From Liolophura sinensis (lineage: Eukaryota; Mollusca; Polyplacophora; Chitonida; Chitonidae), in NCBI RefSeq assembly GCF_032854445.1, contig NC_088305.1, positions 15,939,606 to 16,003,605 of the forward strand: a stretch of DNA of 64,000 nucleotides. Direction: 5' to 3'. The notes beneath the pieces were generated by a model. The model did no database searches, was not told the origin of the DNA, and saw only the letters and a program-made list of their open reading frames with translations. The translations under genes and the position numbers were made by a program. Below, piece after piece: positions 19,595 through 32,897 of this stretch. Numbering within the stretch: the stretch's first letter is position 1; each line of letters starts with the position of its first letter.

Positions 19595-19851
19595 GAGGCC
19601 TCCCTGGTTCGGTTGGTTAGCGCGCTAGCGCAGCGTAATGACCCGGGAGTTTCTCACCAATACGGTCGCTGTGAGTTCAAGTCCAGCTCGTGCTGGCTTC
19701 CCCTCCGACGGAAGGTCTTGCAGCAGCCTGCGAATGGTCGTGGGTTTCCCCGGGCTGTGCCCGGTTTCCACCCAGCATAATGCTGGCCGCCGTCGTATAA
19801 GTGAAATATTCTTGAGAACGGCGTAAAACGACAATCAAATAAATAAATGAA
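19595..19851 (+). mobile_element. tRNA-derived SINE
   Basis: Head GGTTCGGTTGGTTAGCGCG, B box GAGTTCAAGTCC, core, and an intact 3' hairpin (CGCCGT / AAG / TGAAATATT / CTT / ACGGCG) with an (AAAT)n tail. The target-site duplication TATATTG is at 19588-19594 and 19852-19858. Confidence 0.92.
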
Positions 19852-19924
19852 TATATTGCACACGAATACATGCCCCAAGTAGGTTATTCCGAATGTCGAC
19901 AACAACATGTACACAGAATAGAGA

Positions 19925-22900
19925 ATACAGAAGCACCCAATGGCGATGGTACATTTAAAGGTATTGCAGCACATTGTAGCTGATGTCAGTCATCAAAGTC
20001 ACAAGGCAAAACACTCGGTTAAACTGTATAAAATATGGCTTAAAAGGAGCTGATCCAACGTATTTTTCGACGTGAAAAAGAATGATGCAAACCGCACTGC
20101 TTTTCGATTAGTAGTTTTAGCTGGAGCTTATGTTAAGTTTAGGGTGACGTCATAATGAACTGCCCAGCAAGGGTTAACAACTTCTTGGAAACCAACAAAA
20201 ATGTTTAAACTTTTTTCATCTCGTGCCTATGGCATCGTTTATTAGCTTACTGATGTAGTTGAGTGCAAACTTATCTTTTCTGGAACAAACAGAATGAAAA
20301 GCGTATATTTCCTGTATACAAATAATGTGGTACAGTACTACATGCATATGTAAGCTTCGACTTGGAAGTAAAACAATTGCTCGCTAATTCAAATGGACTT
20401 GGCCCAAAGATTCGAAATGTTCTGGACTATCCACCGGCAAAATACTTGCAGCGAAATGTTTAATACAGAAGCATCCAGTGGCGATGGTACATCTAATTGT
20501 ATTGCGGCACACTGTAGCTGATGTCAGTCATCAAAGTCATATGGCAAAATTTCATACTTGGTAAAATTAGTTAAAATATGGCTTAAAATGAGCTGATCCA
20601 ACGTATTTTTCGACGGAAAAAAGAATGGTGGAAACTCCATTGCTCTGCACATGTAAGCTTCAACTTGGGAGTAAAACAATTGCTCGCTAATTCAAATGGA
20701 CTGGCCCAAAGATTCAAGTTGTTCTGGCCTACCGATCGGTACAATACTTGTAGCATAATGTTTCACACACAAGCATCCTTTGGCAATGGTACATCTAATG
20801 GTTTTGCAGAACATTGTAGCTCATGTAAATTACCAAAGTCATAAGGCAAAACGTGGTTTTCAGTAAGATTATTCAAACGCGGTGTAATATAAGCTGGTCC
20901 AACGTACACGGGCAAAAGAATGGTGCAGGCTGCATTGCTCTTTTATTTCTATTAGCTGTAGCTCAGGTTAAACTTTGGGTGACGTCATAATGAGATGCCC
21001 AGCTGCTTAGAAACCAGAGAAATTTTTCAAACTTTTTTCAACACTTGCCAATGGCATGCGTTGCTCGCCATCATTTAATACCTTATTAATGTAGCTCGGC
21101 GCAAAAACTTTTTTGGAACAGATTCAAATGAACTTGGCCCAAAGATTTGAGATGTTCTGGGCTACCGAACTTGAAACTTATAACGGAATGTGTAATATAG
21201 AATCATCCTGTGGCGATGGTACATCTAAAGGTATTGCAGCATAATGTAGCTTATGTCAATAACCATAGTCATATAGCAAAATGTGATACTCTGTAAAATT
21301 ATTCAAATGAGGTGTAAAGCGAGCTTTGTAGCTGATTTCTTAATACAGAAACATCCTGTGGCGATGGTACATCTAATTGTATTGCAGCACACTGTAGTTC
21401 GTGTCAGTCACCAAAGTCATAAGGCAATATGTTATACTCTCTAAAAATATTTAGAATATGGCTTTAAAGTAGCTGATCCAACGTATTTTTCGACAAAAAT
21501 GGAAAGATGCAAACCGTATTGCTCTGCACATGTGAGCTTTGACTTGGAAGTAAGACAATTGCTCGCTAATTCTAATGGACTGGGCCCAAAGATTCGAGTT
21601 GTTCTGGCATACCGAACGGCACAGTACCTGTAGCATAATGTTTAACATAGAAGCATCCAGTGCCGATGATACACCTAAAGGTATTGCAGCAGATTGTCGC
21701 TGATGTCAATCACCAAAGTACTCAGGCAAAAATTGCAGTGCAAAAATTGTTTAAGTACACGTGCAAAGAGGCCAATCCGACGTATTTTGGGAAAAAAATC
21801 GAAAGGTGCAAACCGCATTGCTCTCCAGGCAAAACGTTTAGCTGTAGCAACGTTTAAAACATGGTTGACGTCAAAATTGTGTGCCCAGCAACGGATTTTA
21901 CACCTTAGAAACCAGAGAAATTTGCAATTTTTTTTAACACTCGTCGATTTCTTACATTATTCCACATCTGCTGGCACTGTAATTCTGTGGGTCAGTGTTA
22001 AATTGTAGTTTTTAGAACAGACTGTATTAAGTACCTTGCATTTTCTATGTACAAATGATGTGTTATTGTAATTCATGTAGATCAAGCCAACGGGTTTGTC
22101 TTCGACTTAGAAGTAAGACAATTGCTGGGTCAGTTAAAAGATCATGACCAACAGATTCGACGTCTTCAGGGCTACCAAAGGGCACATTAGTTTTAGCCTA
22201 CATTTTAAAATAGAAATGACCAGTCGCGATGGTACCCAGTACATTGTAGCTGATGTCAATCAGCAAAGTAATCAACCAAAAATTCGAAAATGGAAAAATT
22301 GTTCGAATGCACTTGCAAAGAAGCTAATGCGACGTATTTTATTACAAGAAATCGAACGGTGCACACCGCATTGCTCTCCGACCAATACTTTTAGATCCAG
22401 CAGCGTTTAAACATGACTGACGTCATAATTGTGTTCCTAGGAACGCATTTTATTCCTTAAAACCAGAGAAATTTGCAATTTTTTAACACTGGTCAATTGC
22501 TTACATTATTCCACATCTTTTGGCACCGTAATTATGTGGGTCAGTGTTCCATTGTTGTTTTCAGAAGAGACTCTATCAAATACCTTATATTTTCTATATA
22601 GAAATGATGTGGTATGCTAGTACAGGTAGGTAAAGCCATTGGATTTGTCCTCGACTTGGAAGTAAGACAATTGCTGGGTCAGTTAAATGATCATAAACAA
22701 AAGATTCGACGTCTTCAGGGCTACCGAAGGGCACATTAGTTTCAGTTTAAAGTAGAACTGACCAGTCACGATGGTACACACTACATTATAGTTGATGTCA
22801 ATCAGCAAAGTAATCAGGCAAACATTGGCAAGTGTAAAAATTGCTCAAATGCACTTGCAAAGAAGCAAATCCGATCTATTTTGTGACGTGAATTCAACTG

Positions 22901-23060
22901 GGTTAAAGTGCATTGCTCTACAACCAATAGTTTAAGCTGTAGTAGTGTTTAAAACATGGTTGACGTCATAACTGTGTGCCTAGCAACAGATTTTACTCCT
23001 TAGAAAAGACAGTAATTTCCAATTTTATTAACACTGGTCGATTGTAATAACTACATGTTT
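19925..23060 (+). repeat. ~550-bp satellite, dispersed block 1 (+)
   Basis: Eight partial or full head-to-tail units, recognised by the recurring GCGATGGTACAT near 19943, 20478, 20782, 21211, 21357, 21661, 22224 and 22766. Spacings of 535-563 bp are intact units; 304, 429 and 146 bp are deleted ones. Each intact unit also has AATCCGACGTATTTT, GGTGCAAACCGCATTGCTC and often TGACGTCAT. Divergence between units is high, so this is an old array. Confidence 0.85.
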
Positions 23061-23114
23061 TAAAAAAAATTGCAAAATTCGCAGCGTTTTAAGGCAATAT
23101 GGTAACAAACGTCA

Positions 23115-26100
23115 AAACAGTAAACACTATTGTTCGGACAGCAATCCCGTTTGCACCATTCACATTTTCGTTACATAATGAACTACTTTAAAAGTGCAAT
23201 ATATTATGTTTTAAAAAAACGGCAAAACAACAAAAACTATTGGCCGCAAAGGAATGCGGTTTGCACCATTCACTTTTTTCTCATAAAATGCGTCACAATA
23301 AATACTTTGCAAGTGCAATATCTTATGTTTCAAGAAAATGGCAAAATTGGCAAAATTGGTCAAAACATCCCCCCCCCCCAAAAAAAATCTGTTGCTTGGC
23401 ACACAATTATGACGTAAAACCTAATTTAAACGCCGCTACAACAAAAAGTGTTGATCGGAGAGCAATACGGTTTGCACCATTCGATTTCTAGTCACATAAT
23501 ACATCGGATTATCGTCTTTGCAAGTGCATTTGAACAATTTTTCCAATTTCCAATTTTTGCCTGATTACTTTGTTGATTGACATCAGCAACAATGTAGTGT
23601 GTAGCATCGTGAATGGTCAGTTCTACATTAAAATGTCGGCTAAAACTAATGTGCCATTCGGTAGCCCGGAAGACGTCGAATCTTTTGGTCTTGGTCATTT
23701 AACTTAATCAGCAATTGTCTTACTTCCAAGTCGAAGACTAACCCAATGCCTTTACCTACATGTATTACCATACCACATAATTTGCATATGGAAAATATAA
23801 GGTACTTAATACAGTCCCTTCTAAAAAACTACAATTTAATACTGACTCACATAATTACGGTGCCAAAAGATGTGGAATAATGTAAGCAATCGAGCAGTGT
23901 TAAAAAAACTGCAAATTTGTCTCGTTTCTAATTAGAAAGATCCGTTACTAGGCACACAATTATGACGTTAACCTTGTTTTACAGGCCTCTACAGCTGAAA
24001 GTATTGGTCGGAGAGCAATGCGCTTTGCACCATTCGATATCTCGTCACAAAATACGTCGGATTAGCCTCTTCGCAAGTGCATTTGAACAATTTTTCCACT
24101 TTCCAATTTCTGGCTAATTACTTTGCTGAATCACATCAGCTACTATGTAATGTGTACCATCGCGACTGGTCAGTTCTGTATTAAACTGTCGGCTAAAACT
24201 AATGTGCCATTCGGTAGCCCAGAAGACGTCGAATCTATTGGTCATTGTCATGTAACTCACCCAGCAATTGTCTTACTTCTAAGTCGAAGACAAACCCAAT
24301 GGCTTTACCCACATGTATCACCATGTACTACCATTTAATACTGACTCACATAATTACGGTGCCAGAAGATGTGGAATAATGTAATCAATCGACCAGTGTT
24401 CCAAAAATTGCAAATTTCTCTGGTTTCTAAGGAGAAAAATCCGTTACTAGCCACACAATTATGACGTCAGCCATGATTTACAGGCCTCTACAGTTAAAAG
24501 TATTGGTCGGAGAGCAATGCGGTTTGCACCATTCAATTTTTCATCACAAAATACGCCGGATTAGCTTCTTTGCAAGTGCATTTGAACAATTTTTCCACTT
24601 TCCAATGTTTGGCTGACTACTTTGCTGAATTTGATTAGCTACAATATAATGTGTAGCATCGCGATTGGCCAGTTGTATATTAAACTGTCATACATTGGTC
24701 GATTGCTTACTACATGTACTATCATACCACATAATATGTATATGAAAAAGATCGGGTACTTTATACAGTCCCTTCTGAAACCTACAATTTAATGCTGACT
24801 CACATAATTACGGTGCCAACAGATGTGGAATAATGTACGGAATCGATCAGTGTTAAAAAAATTGCAAAATTTTTCTCGATTCTAAGAACCAAAATCCGTT
24901 ACTTGGCACACAGTTATGACGTCAACCATGTTTTACAGGCCTCTACAGCTAAAAGTATTGGTCGGAGAGAAATGCGGTTTGCACCATTCGATTTCTCGTC
25001 ACAAAGTACGTCGGATTAACCTGTTCGTAAGGCATTTGAACAATTTTTCCACTTTCCAGTTTTTGGCTGTTTACTTTGCTGAATCACATCAGCTACAATG
25101 TAATGTGTAGCATTGCGACTGGTCAGTTCTATATTAAACTGTCGGCTAAAACTAATGTGCCCTTCGGTAGCCCAGAAGACGGCAAATCTTTTGGTCATGG
25201 TCATTTAACACACCCAGCAATTGCCTTACTTTTAAACCCTAAACAAACCCAATGGCTTTACCTACATGTACCACCATACCACATGGTATGTATATGGAAA
25301 ATATAAGGTACTTGATACAGTCCCTTCTGAAAACTACAAACTAAAACTGACTCACATAATTACGGTGCCAAAAGATGTGGAATAATATAAGCAATCGATC
25401 AGTGTTCAAAAACTTGCAAATTTCTCTGGATTCTAAGGAGAAAATTCCGTTACTAGGCATACAATTCTGACGTCAACCATGTGTTACAGGCCTCTACAGC
25501 TAAAAGTATTGGTAGGAGAGCAATGCGGTTTCCACTATTCGACTTCTCGTCACAAAATACGTCGGGTTAGCCTTTTCGCAAGAGCATTTGAACATTTTGT
25601 CCACTTTCCAATTTTTGCCTCTTTTCTTTGCTGTATCACACCAGCTACAATGTAATGTATAGCATTGCGACCGGTCAGTTTTATATTAAACTGTCGGCTA
25701 AAACTAATGTGCCATTCGGTAGCCCAGAAGACGTCGAATCTTTTAGTCATGGTCATTCAGTTTACCCATCAATTGTCTTACTTCTAAATCGAAGACAAAC
25801 CCAATCGCTTTACCTTCATGTACTACCATACCACATCATTTGTATATACAAAATATAGGGTAGGCTACTTGATACTGTCTCTTCTGAAACCTACAAGTTA
25901 ACACTGACCCACATAATTTCGGTGCCAAAAGACGTGGAATAATGTAAGCAATCGATCAGTGTTAAAAAATGTCAAATTTCTCTGGTTTCTAAGGAGACAA
26001 ATCCGTTACTAGGCACACAATTATGAGGTCAACCATGTTTTACAGGCCTCTACAGCTAAAAGTATTGGTCGGAGAGAAATGCGGTGTGCACCATTCGATT

Positions 26101-26350
26101 TCTCGATACTAAATACGTCAGATTAGCTTCTTTGCAAGCGCATTTAAACAGTTTTCCGCTTTCGAGGTTTGGCCTGATTACTTCGGTGATTGACATCAGC
26201 TAGAATGTAGAGTGTACCATTGCGGCTGGCCATTTGTACCCAAAACTCTCGGCTAAAACTAATGTGCCCTTCGGTAGCCCAGAAGAGGTCGAAACTTTGA
26301 GCCACGTTCATTTATCCGACCCATCAATTACTTCTAAGTCAAAGACAAAT
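23115..26350 (-). repeat. ~550-bp satellite, dispersed block 2 (-)
   Basis: The same satellite in opposite orientation, with GCAATGCGGTTTGCACCATT and ACCATCGCGACTGGTCAGTT marking units near 23600, 24157, 24652, 25105, 25660 and 26213 (spacing 453-557 bp). The first 350 bp consists of several short fragments of the unit. Confidence 0.85.
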
Positions 26351-26514
26351 CCAACGGCGTTTTGATGTCAGAAGCACAGTCCTTTCCTTAGTTCTACTAT
26401 TTATAAAGGTTACCATTCATAGGATGTTACATTATTTATTGAATTCCTTAAATTTTTCAAAAACAACATCTTTGTTAAATTCGGGGAAACCACTTAACAA
26501 CAGTGCTAGGTATT

Positions 26515-27490
26515 GCAGATCGAATCCTTACATTATTCCACATCTTTTGGGACCATAATTACGTGCGTCAGGGTTAAATTGCTATTTTGTAGAAGAGCCT
26601 GTATCAAGTACCTAACATTTTCCATATACAAATGATGTGGTATGGTAGTACATGCAGGTAAAGCCATTGGGTTTGTCTTCGATTTAGAAGTAAGACAATT
26701 GCTGGGTGACTTAAATGACCATGAACAAAAGATTCGACGTCTTTTTGGCTACCGAAAGGCACATTAGTTTTAGCCGACAGTTTAATACAGAACTGACCAG
26801 TCGCAATGCTACAAACTACAATTTACATGATGTAATTAAGCAAAGCAATTAGGGAAAAATTGGATGGTGGAAAAATTGTTCAAATGCATTTGCAAAGAAG
26901 CTAATCCGAACTATTCTGTGACGAGAAATCGAATGGTGGGAATCACATTACTCTCCGACCAATACTTTTAGCTGAAGAGGAACAGGAAAAAGGTTGACGT
27001 CATAATTGTGTGCCTAGTAACGGATTTTTCTAATTAGAAACCAAAGAAATTTTCAATTTTTTAAACAATGGTCGATTGTTTACATTATTCCACATCTGTT
27101 GGCATCGTAATTATGTGAGTCAGTAATAAATTGTAGTTTTCAGAAGGGACTGTATCAAATACCTTATATTTTCCGTATACAAATCCTGTGGCATGATAGT
27201 ACATGCAGCTAAAGCCATCGACTTAGAAGTAGGACAATTGCTGGGTGAGTTTATTGATCATGGCCCAAACATCTGACGGCTTCTGGGCTACCGAAGGGCA
27301 CATTAGTTTCAGACGAAAGCTTCATATAGAAATGAGCAGTCGCGATTGTACACACTACATTATGGCTGATGTGATTGAGCAAAGTAATTAGACAAAATTC
27401 AGTATGTAGAAAAATTTTTCAAATGCGCTTGCAAAGAAGCTAATCCGATATATTTTGCGACGAGAAATTGAATGGTGCAAACTGCATAGG
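26515..27490 (+). repeat. ~550-bp satellite, dispersed block 3 (+)
   Basis: Two plus-oriented units (markers near 26800 and 27340) following the inverted block after about 150 bp of other sequence. The array ends within GGTGCAAACTGCAT. Confidence 0.8.
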
Positions 27491-27599
27491 GGCCGTAAGT
27501 ACAGTGCAAGGCGTTGCGTGTTTTTTCGAGATTGTCCGCTTGCGGTGACCAGTGGCATTTTAACACGGTGGTGTCAATTTGTTATTGGTCAAACTACGT

Positions 27600-30104
27600 A
27601 TTGAGAAAAGCAAAATAATGCGAAAATCAGAAAATGCGGTGCACAGTGACCCTGTTTTAAAGTCTAGTTTTGATAAGAATGCTTCTCACTTCCAAGGTGT
27701 GGTGCAGGCGTGGATGAAAGATAAGTCTTACCGAGGTGAGGTTTGTTGTTGTCGTTGTTGTGAGTTGGGCTGAGTGAAGCACTGCAAATGTAAACAATAC
27801 GCTGGGGATCGGATTAGGTTGAAATATCTGTATGCACTATAGGTGTAGTGTTTACATAAAACGAAAGTGCAGTATTTTTCATGTTTTATAGCAACAATTT
27901 GCCTGTCATAGTTAGAGTGGAGCATTTTACATTTCAAATCCAACCTGCTAGGGGGAGGTAACTCTTCGCATGCAATACTTAACGGAATTCGTGCAAATGC
28001 GTAACATATATTTTTAAAAAATTGATACGGCCTATCATAGAGTGGAATAATTATCCTCAAGTCCTTTTTTTTACAAGAAAAAAATCACGGAATAATCATG
28101 CTTATCTTTTGTTAAAGAAATTTCTTTGAAAAAAACCGATTGTATTTTCCTTTGCTTTATGCTTGTCATTTGCTAAAATGATATTTTATGTATTTGTTCA
28201 CAGATAGACCTAGATGAATTTTATGGTGTTGGACATTCCACGTGAGAATGCCCCTTTGGAAACTATTCATGAAACCATGTGGCTACTTGTCTTCTATTTG
28301 GGTGAGAAAACTAATAATGCGACAGTCAATTGTAGTATCTCAGAGTGAAGAGTGAAGAGTATATATATATAGATGTAATGGCATACTTGTATTGACTTCA
28401 CAGGAATTTGTGTTCTTTGTTCTCCATGAAAAGTGCACATTATTGTTAGCAGTTGAAGTTAATAAGTAAACTTATTCATTTTAAATTTTCAGTTACAAGA
28501 CGGCCAGTAAAGCCGATGGGAAATGCAGCTGGGAGATTTATTTCCATCTCGTGAAACACATTACAGGTACATGTAATATCATTATCCATGGTGATGAGCT
28601 CAGTCTTTTTCTATTACAAAATTTTATTATAAACCTTTTTCATCCATAAGGCTGCAAACCATGTTAAAATTATTTCAAATAGAATATTTTACTAGTAAAG
28701 CATGTCCCTGCATCTTATTTTCTGTTGATTTTGGAAACAAAGCTGTAAATAGCGAAATCACTGACAGTGACAGAGACTTTATGTAAGATGAGTTGGAGAA
28801 ACTTGGCAGATTCACTTGTATGTCAAAAAATCAATGTTTCAATTTACATATTTTTTATTTTTATTGTATTTTATGTTTTTTTTTTTATATTTTTGATGCT
28901 TCTATTTATTGTCTTCAATTTTATCTGTTGCATTTGATTTTTTTCAGCATTAAACATTGTTAAATCCTTTGTTATCTGGCTGTTGCCTTGTTATCCCCAC
29001 CCACAATTCAAACTAAAACATTCAGCAGTAGACCATTGTGATACTATTTGTGCCAATCCTTTTGTTTAATTCTCATAAAAAGTGCCATCTATGATGATGG
29101 CCTTATGATAACATATACAGAACAGTGTAAATACCTCATAATCACACAGCAATGAGTTTTTGTACCATCATGCACATTGAAGATCTCATACAATCAAAGT
29201 AAGGGAAAGGTTCATCATGAAACTTGAGTCAAAGATTAGTAAATGTTTTTAAAGCTGTACATTAACTAGTAAAATATGCAGTTTTAATAAGAACAGGCCT
29301 ATGAGTATTACTATGGACATTTTTGGTTTTAAACAATTTATTTTTGTACTTCAATTAAAGAACTTTATTGGATATTTTCTCCTGACCGGTTTCAGCTGCA
29401 CCTCTGATTCCTTTAATTGAGAATCTTGTTATGAGTCAAGGATTCATGGATGCCGAGTGTAGACAAACCTGGATGAGGAAGCAGCAAATTGTGTCCCCTA
29501 ATATTTCCGCAAAAGTGACCAGAGCAACAGTGGCGGCAAAGACACAACCTCTTGTGGAGTATCATTCGCAAGAACCGGTCAACAGCATCCAATTTGGGTG
29601 CTGTATTGGGAGCAATAGAACGAAATAGGTTTGTAATCCACAGTGTACCGGTTAATAAATAAACATTTTCAACTGGTTTAGCTTGACAAACCACGTAAAT
29701 TGTAAAATCAGAATGCTTTATATTTTCTTTATCAACTATATATTAAATACAAAAAGGCCTGTGTAACAACTGCTTGTTGTTTCTGGCGTCCTATACAAAA
29801 ACAATTTTATTCTTTCAATGCAATTTGCATTTTACGTTCATTAAAACAATATGTTTCAGATTTCCTGTCTCTCAACAAAAGGGTCCTAACATCCAGTTAT
29901 AATCTAGATGGGAAAAAATCTATTGCTTGGGGCATTTTTCGAGAGGCTACAGCAATAGAAATGTACTCTCAACTTGGTGCCACAGTGGTGGAAAGCGGTA
30001 GGTTTATAGTTATTGTGAACACAAGTGTGCTCCTCATATTTTTGTCTGAGTTATTTAAAGTCATTTAAAGAGCAGTCAATGCAACTTTAAAAAAAAAAAC
30101 ACAC

Positions 30105-30160
<56 letters not shown>

Positions 30161-30516
30161 GTGTGTTTTTTTTATCTGTGATATTTCGATAAATGTACAA
30201 ATCACTTAAGGGATACTGTAATAGAACTATTATGATAAATATTGAAGTGAAAGCCTTAAAGCCAAGAACTGGATTCTTTGGTGCTTTGTTAACCCACAGG
30301 TATTTGGATCCATGAATCTCGTGTGTTGGGTGAATGGTATCGGTCATTCATCTGTCAAGCCCTTCATCAAACATTCACCACCAAAGTAACATTGCCAAAC
30401 GATTTATGCCGGACTTTATTGAAATTAAGTGCACATTTAATGCCAAGGAAATGATAGTCCAAGAGGCCATTGTCAACATCAAAGGATTTTGTTTGGGAAA
30501 GACACAAAGAACATAA
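27600..30516 (+). pseudogene. Decayed SWIM/YqaJ-type nuclease gene
   Basis: Pieces of a YqaJ-like (lambda exonuclease fold) protein occur in order. Near 29545-29635 is a RSTASNLGAVLGAIERNRF-like segment. At 29860-29999 an exon with an AG acceptor and GT donor reads LDGKKSIAWGIFREATAIE and ends VVESG. From 30300, after CCCACAG, comes GIWIHESRVLG, and at 30403-30516 DFIEIKCTFNAKE, matching the family's xxEIKCPF catalytic motif. Upstream, 27618-27730 ends VVQAWMKDKSYRG, like the start of the SWIM-finger region found in these proteins. Single-base frameshifts break the frame near 29540, 29865 and 30330, and the SWIM cysteines are not found. The family is common in invertebrate genomes, often with mobile elements. 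Exon boundaries are partly uncertain. Confidence 0.6.
30089..30173. repeat. Palindromic A(n)(CA)n(TA)n(TG)n T(n) tract
   Basis: An A run, CACACACA, a long TA run, then TGTGTGTG and a T run form an almost perfect ~85-bp inverted repeat centred near 30131. Confidence 0.95.
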
Positions 30517-31211
30517 GTGTTTCAGTTTGGTTAGCTTATACACAAAAGATGAAGATGTGAGTTCATTTGAAACAAACTATTTGGATGAGCTGACAATTTG
30601 CCAAAGGAGAGTTCTTCGAATTTGAAATTTGACATGGAATTCATACCTGGAATATCCACTGTCTGAACGGCATCATTGAAAACTGATGACCGCTTCTCTC
30701 TTGTGTGTTACCGGCTTTACGTCCCATTTGTCTAATTTCTTACATACCTTTGTCATTGGGAGCTAGTGTTAAACGTTGTTTTGGAAATGTATCTTGCGAT
30801 TATCGACTTGGGACGTCATTTACGGACTACGAATGGTATATGGATGTCGGACATGACGCTTATATTTACTAATGCACAAGACTGGTATATGTCTAGATAA
30901 GTAAAGAAGCCATAAAACTCTTATTATATTAATAAACACCAATCAGTCTGTCCTCAGTCAGAAATGCTAATCTCTGATGAAAGAAATTGTTTACTAAAGG
31001 TACTGTTCTAAAAGTACCATGATAGAACACAATTATTAGCATATTTTCCAGTCCAAGACACAGATTGCAACAAAAAACTTAATGACACAGATGAATACGA
31101 ATAGCAAAATATGATTTGTGGTAACGAAATATCAACAGACTCATTGGTTTTTTTTCCATAAATTTATTTCGTATCATATTTCTTAATTTGTTGAGACACG
31201 CGACTTTCATT
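30517..31211. other. Unassigned region
   Basis: About 700 bp between the decayed nuclease gene and the second solo LTR. Nothing recognisable. Confidence 0.5.
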
Positions 31212-32233
31212 TGTTACGGTATTGAAAACAGCAACATAAAACAGACTCAGTGACTCAATATTACAATGTAAACAATGCTTTATATATAAAATCAGACGTA
31301 CAGTTTTACAGACAGTTCAACAACAACAACATAAAAAAACATACACATCAGTATTACCGGTCTTTAAAAGTTTCCAGTTCACCTTTGCATCCCAAGGAAC
31401 GTGTTCCAGGAGATCCAACGTAAAGACCATGGGATAAACACACAATTCACACAAGTCACAAATTGTCCTAGACAGGTACTTCGCCAGGTTAGCGAACACG
31501 AACACAGTACACAGGTTACACAGAACTGGAACAGTCAAGCCTTTGAATGACGTCACACCCGCAGAGCACAATACAGGGTAAATACAGGCATGGAGGTATA
31601 ATCCACTTTAAAACAGTCACAGCTCCCGCAGAAGCTCACAAACGAGCCGTTCAGAGACGTAAAGTAATGTCACCTTGTGGCAGAACGAACGTCCTTTGCA
31701 AAACTGAAAACTTCAGTTTAGAGTCCTTGACGACCTTGTCGGTCAGGTGAGGTCAGCGTGTTAAACAAATTACACAGTCAACACTGTATAATCATAATAA
31801 AGATCCGAACACCAATAAACGTGACTTCCGCAGAAATTCACATAAACCAGACATCAGTACTACTGTGGTACACAAACGGTGCCGGCATAAAAATCTGTCC
31901 TCCCAAATGAAACTGGCATCACCAGCTCATATCAAAATAATGGACTCGATACGAGAGCGTCGCACACTCTCCTGGCTCCCAGTGGATGCAGCAAAATTAC
32001 CTTCACTCTGCACAGAAAACACGGCTTATATACGGTCCAGGTGGATTCAACTATTCTTAGACACAGAATTAACAGCCAATGAACAGCCAGTTAAATAAAC
32101 AGAGCATTGAACAAGGTGCTTTCCGCCAGGTCCGCGCTGTACATATATAACGGGGCCTGTTATGCTTATAACATATAACACAAAGGTCCGCAGACTAACA
32201 GTACATGAAGACGTTAAATAGTCATACATAACA
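31212..32233. mobile_element. Solo LTR, copy 2 (about 1022 bp)
   Basis: Same ends and near-identical sequence as the copy at 2580-3594: TGTTACGG start, CATAACA end. Flanked by CATT at 31208-31211 and 32234-32237, a perfect 4-bp target-site duplication. No internal retroelement sequence adjoins. Confidence 0.85.
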
Positions 32234-32255
32234 CATTGGAACATGCCAATTAGAT

Positions 32256-32480
32256 ACAGAATGCAGTACATTTTAAGAGGAGTTGGAAATGTTTACCAGA
32301 AAAATGTTTCATGGTGGAACACTATCAGTTACAAACAGAATGCAGTACATTTTACGAAAAGGAAGAAATGTTTACCAAGAAACGTTTGACAGTGGAACAC
32401 TGTAAATTACAAACAGAACACAGTACATTTTACGGAAAGGAAGAAATGATTACCAAGAAACGTTTACCATGAAACGTTTA
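32256..32480. repeat. ~78-bp tandem repeat, three copies
   Basis: ACAGAATGCAGTACATTTTA recurs at 32256 and 32335 and, slightly changed, at 32413, each followed by GGAAATGTTTACCA or a variant and a GTGGAACACT segment. Confidence 0.8.
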
Positions 32481-32897
32481 CCACTTTAGTAAAGAAAACA
32501 TTAGTAAAGATACACATCCTTTAGGGTCATGACAATGGCTAGAAAAAAAGGAGCACGCCTTCAAGTGCTTGGACACACAAGGCTCAAATATAAACCCACC
32601 TGTGATCAGGACAATAATATACAATCACAGAAAATGGGACAAAACAAAAGATGTTTGAAAAGTTATAAACCTAACCGTCAATAAACACTTAGCCAAGAAT
32701 TTTTCATGAAATGTCATGTCACGTATCGCGCGTGGCACGTGCAACTTCGTGTATAATGACATGACTCACATTCTGCATGATGTTTGACACATAAAGTTCA
32801 CACACCTGATTTCGAAAATTGAAGAACTGTTGATTATTCTTTAGTCTCGAAATGTTGTGGAAAACACGTTAACTTCAACATAAACTGTGCGTACAAC

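Noticed and set aside
20000-27500. CRISPR-like array
   Set aside because: Repeats are about 550 bp with diverged sequence and no short repeat-spacer pattern; the genome is eukaryotic.
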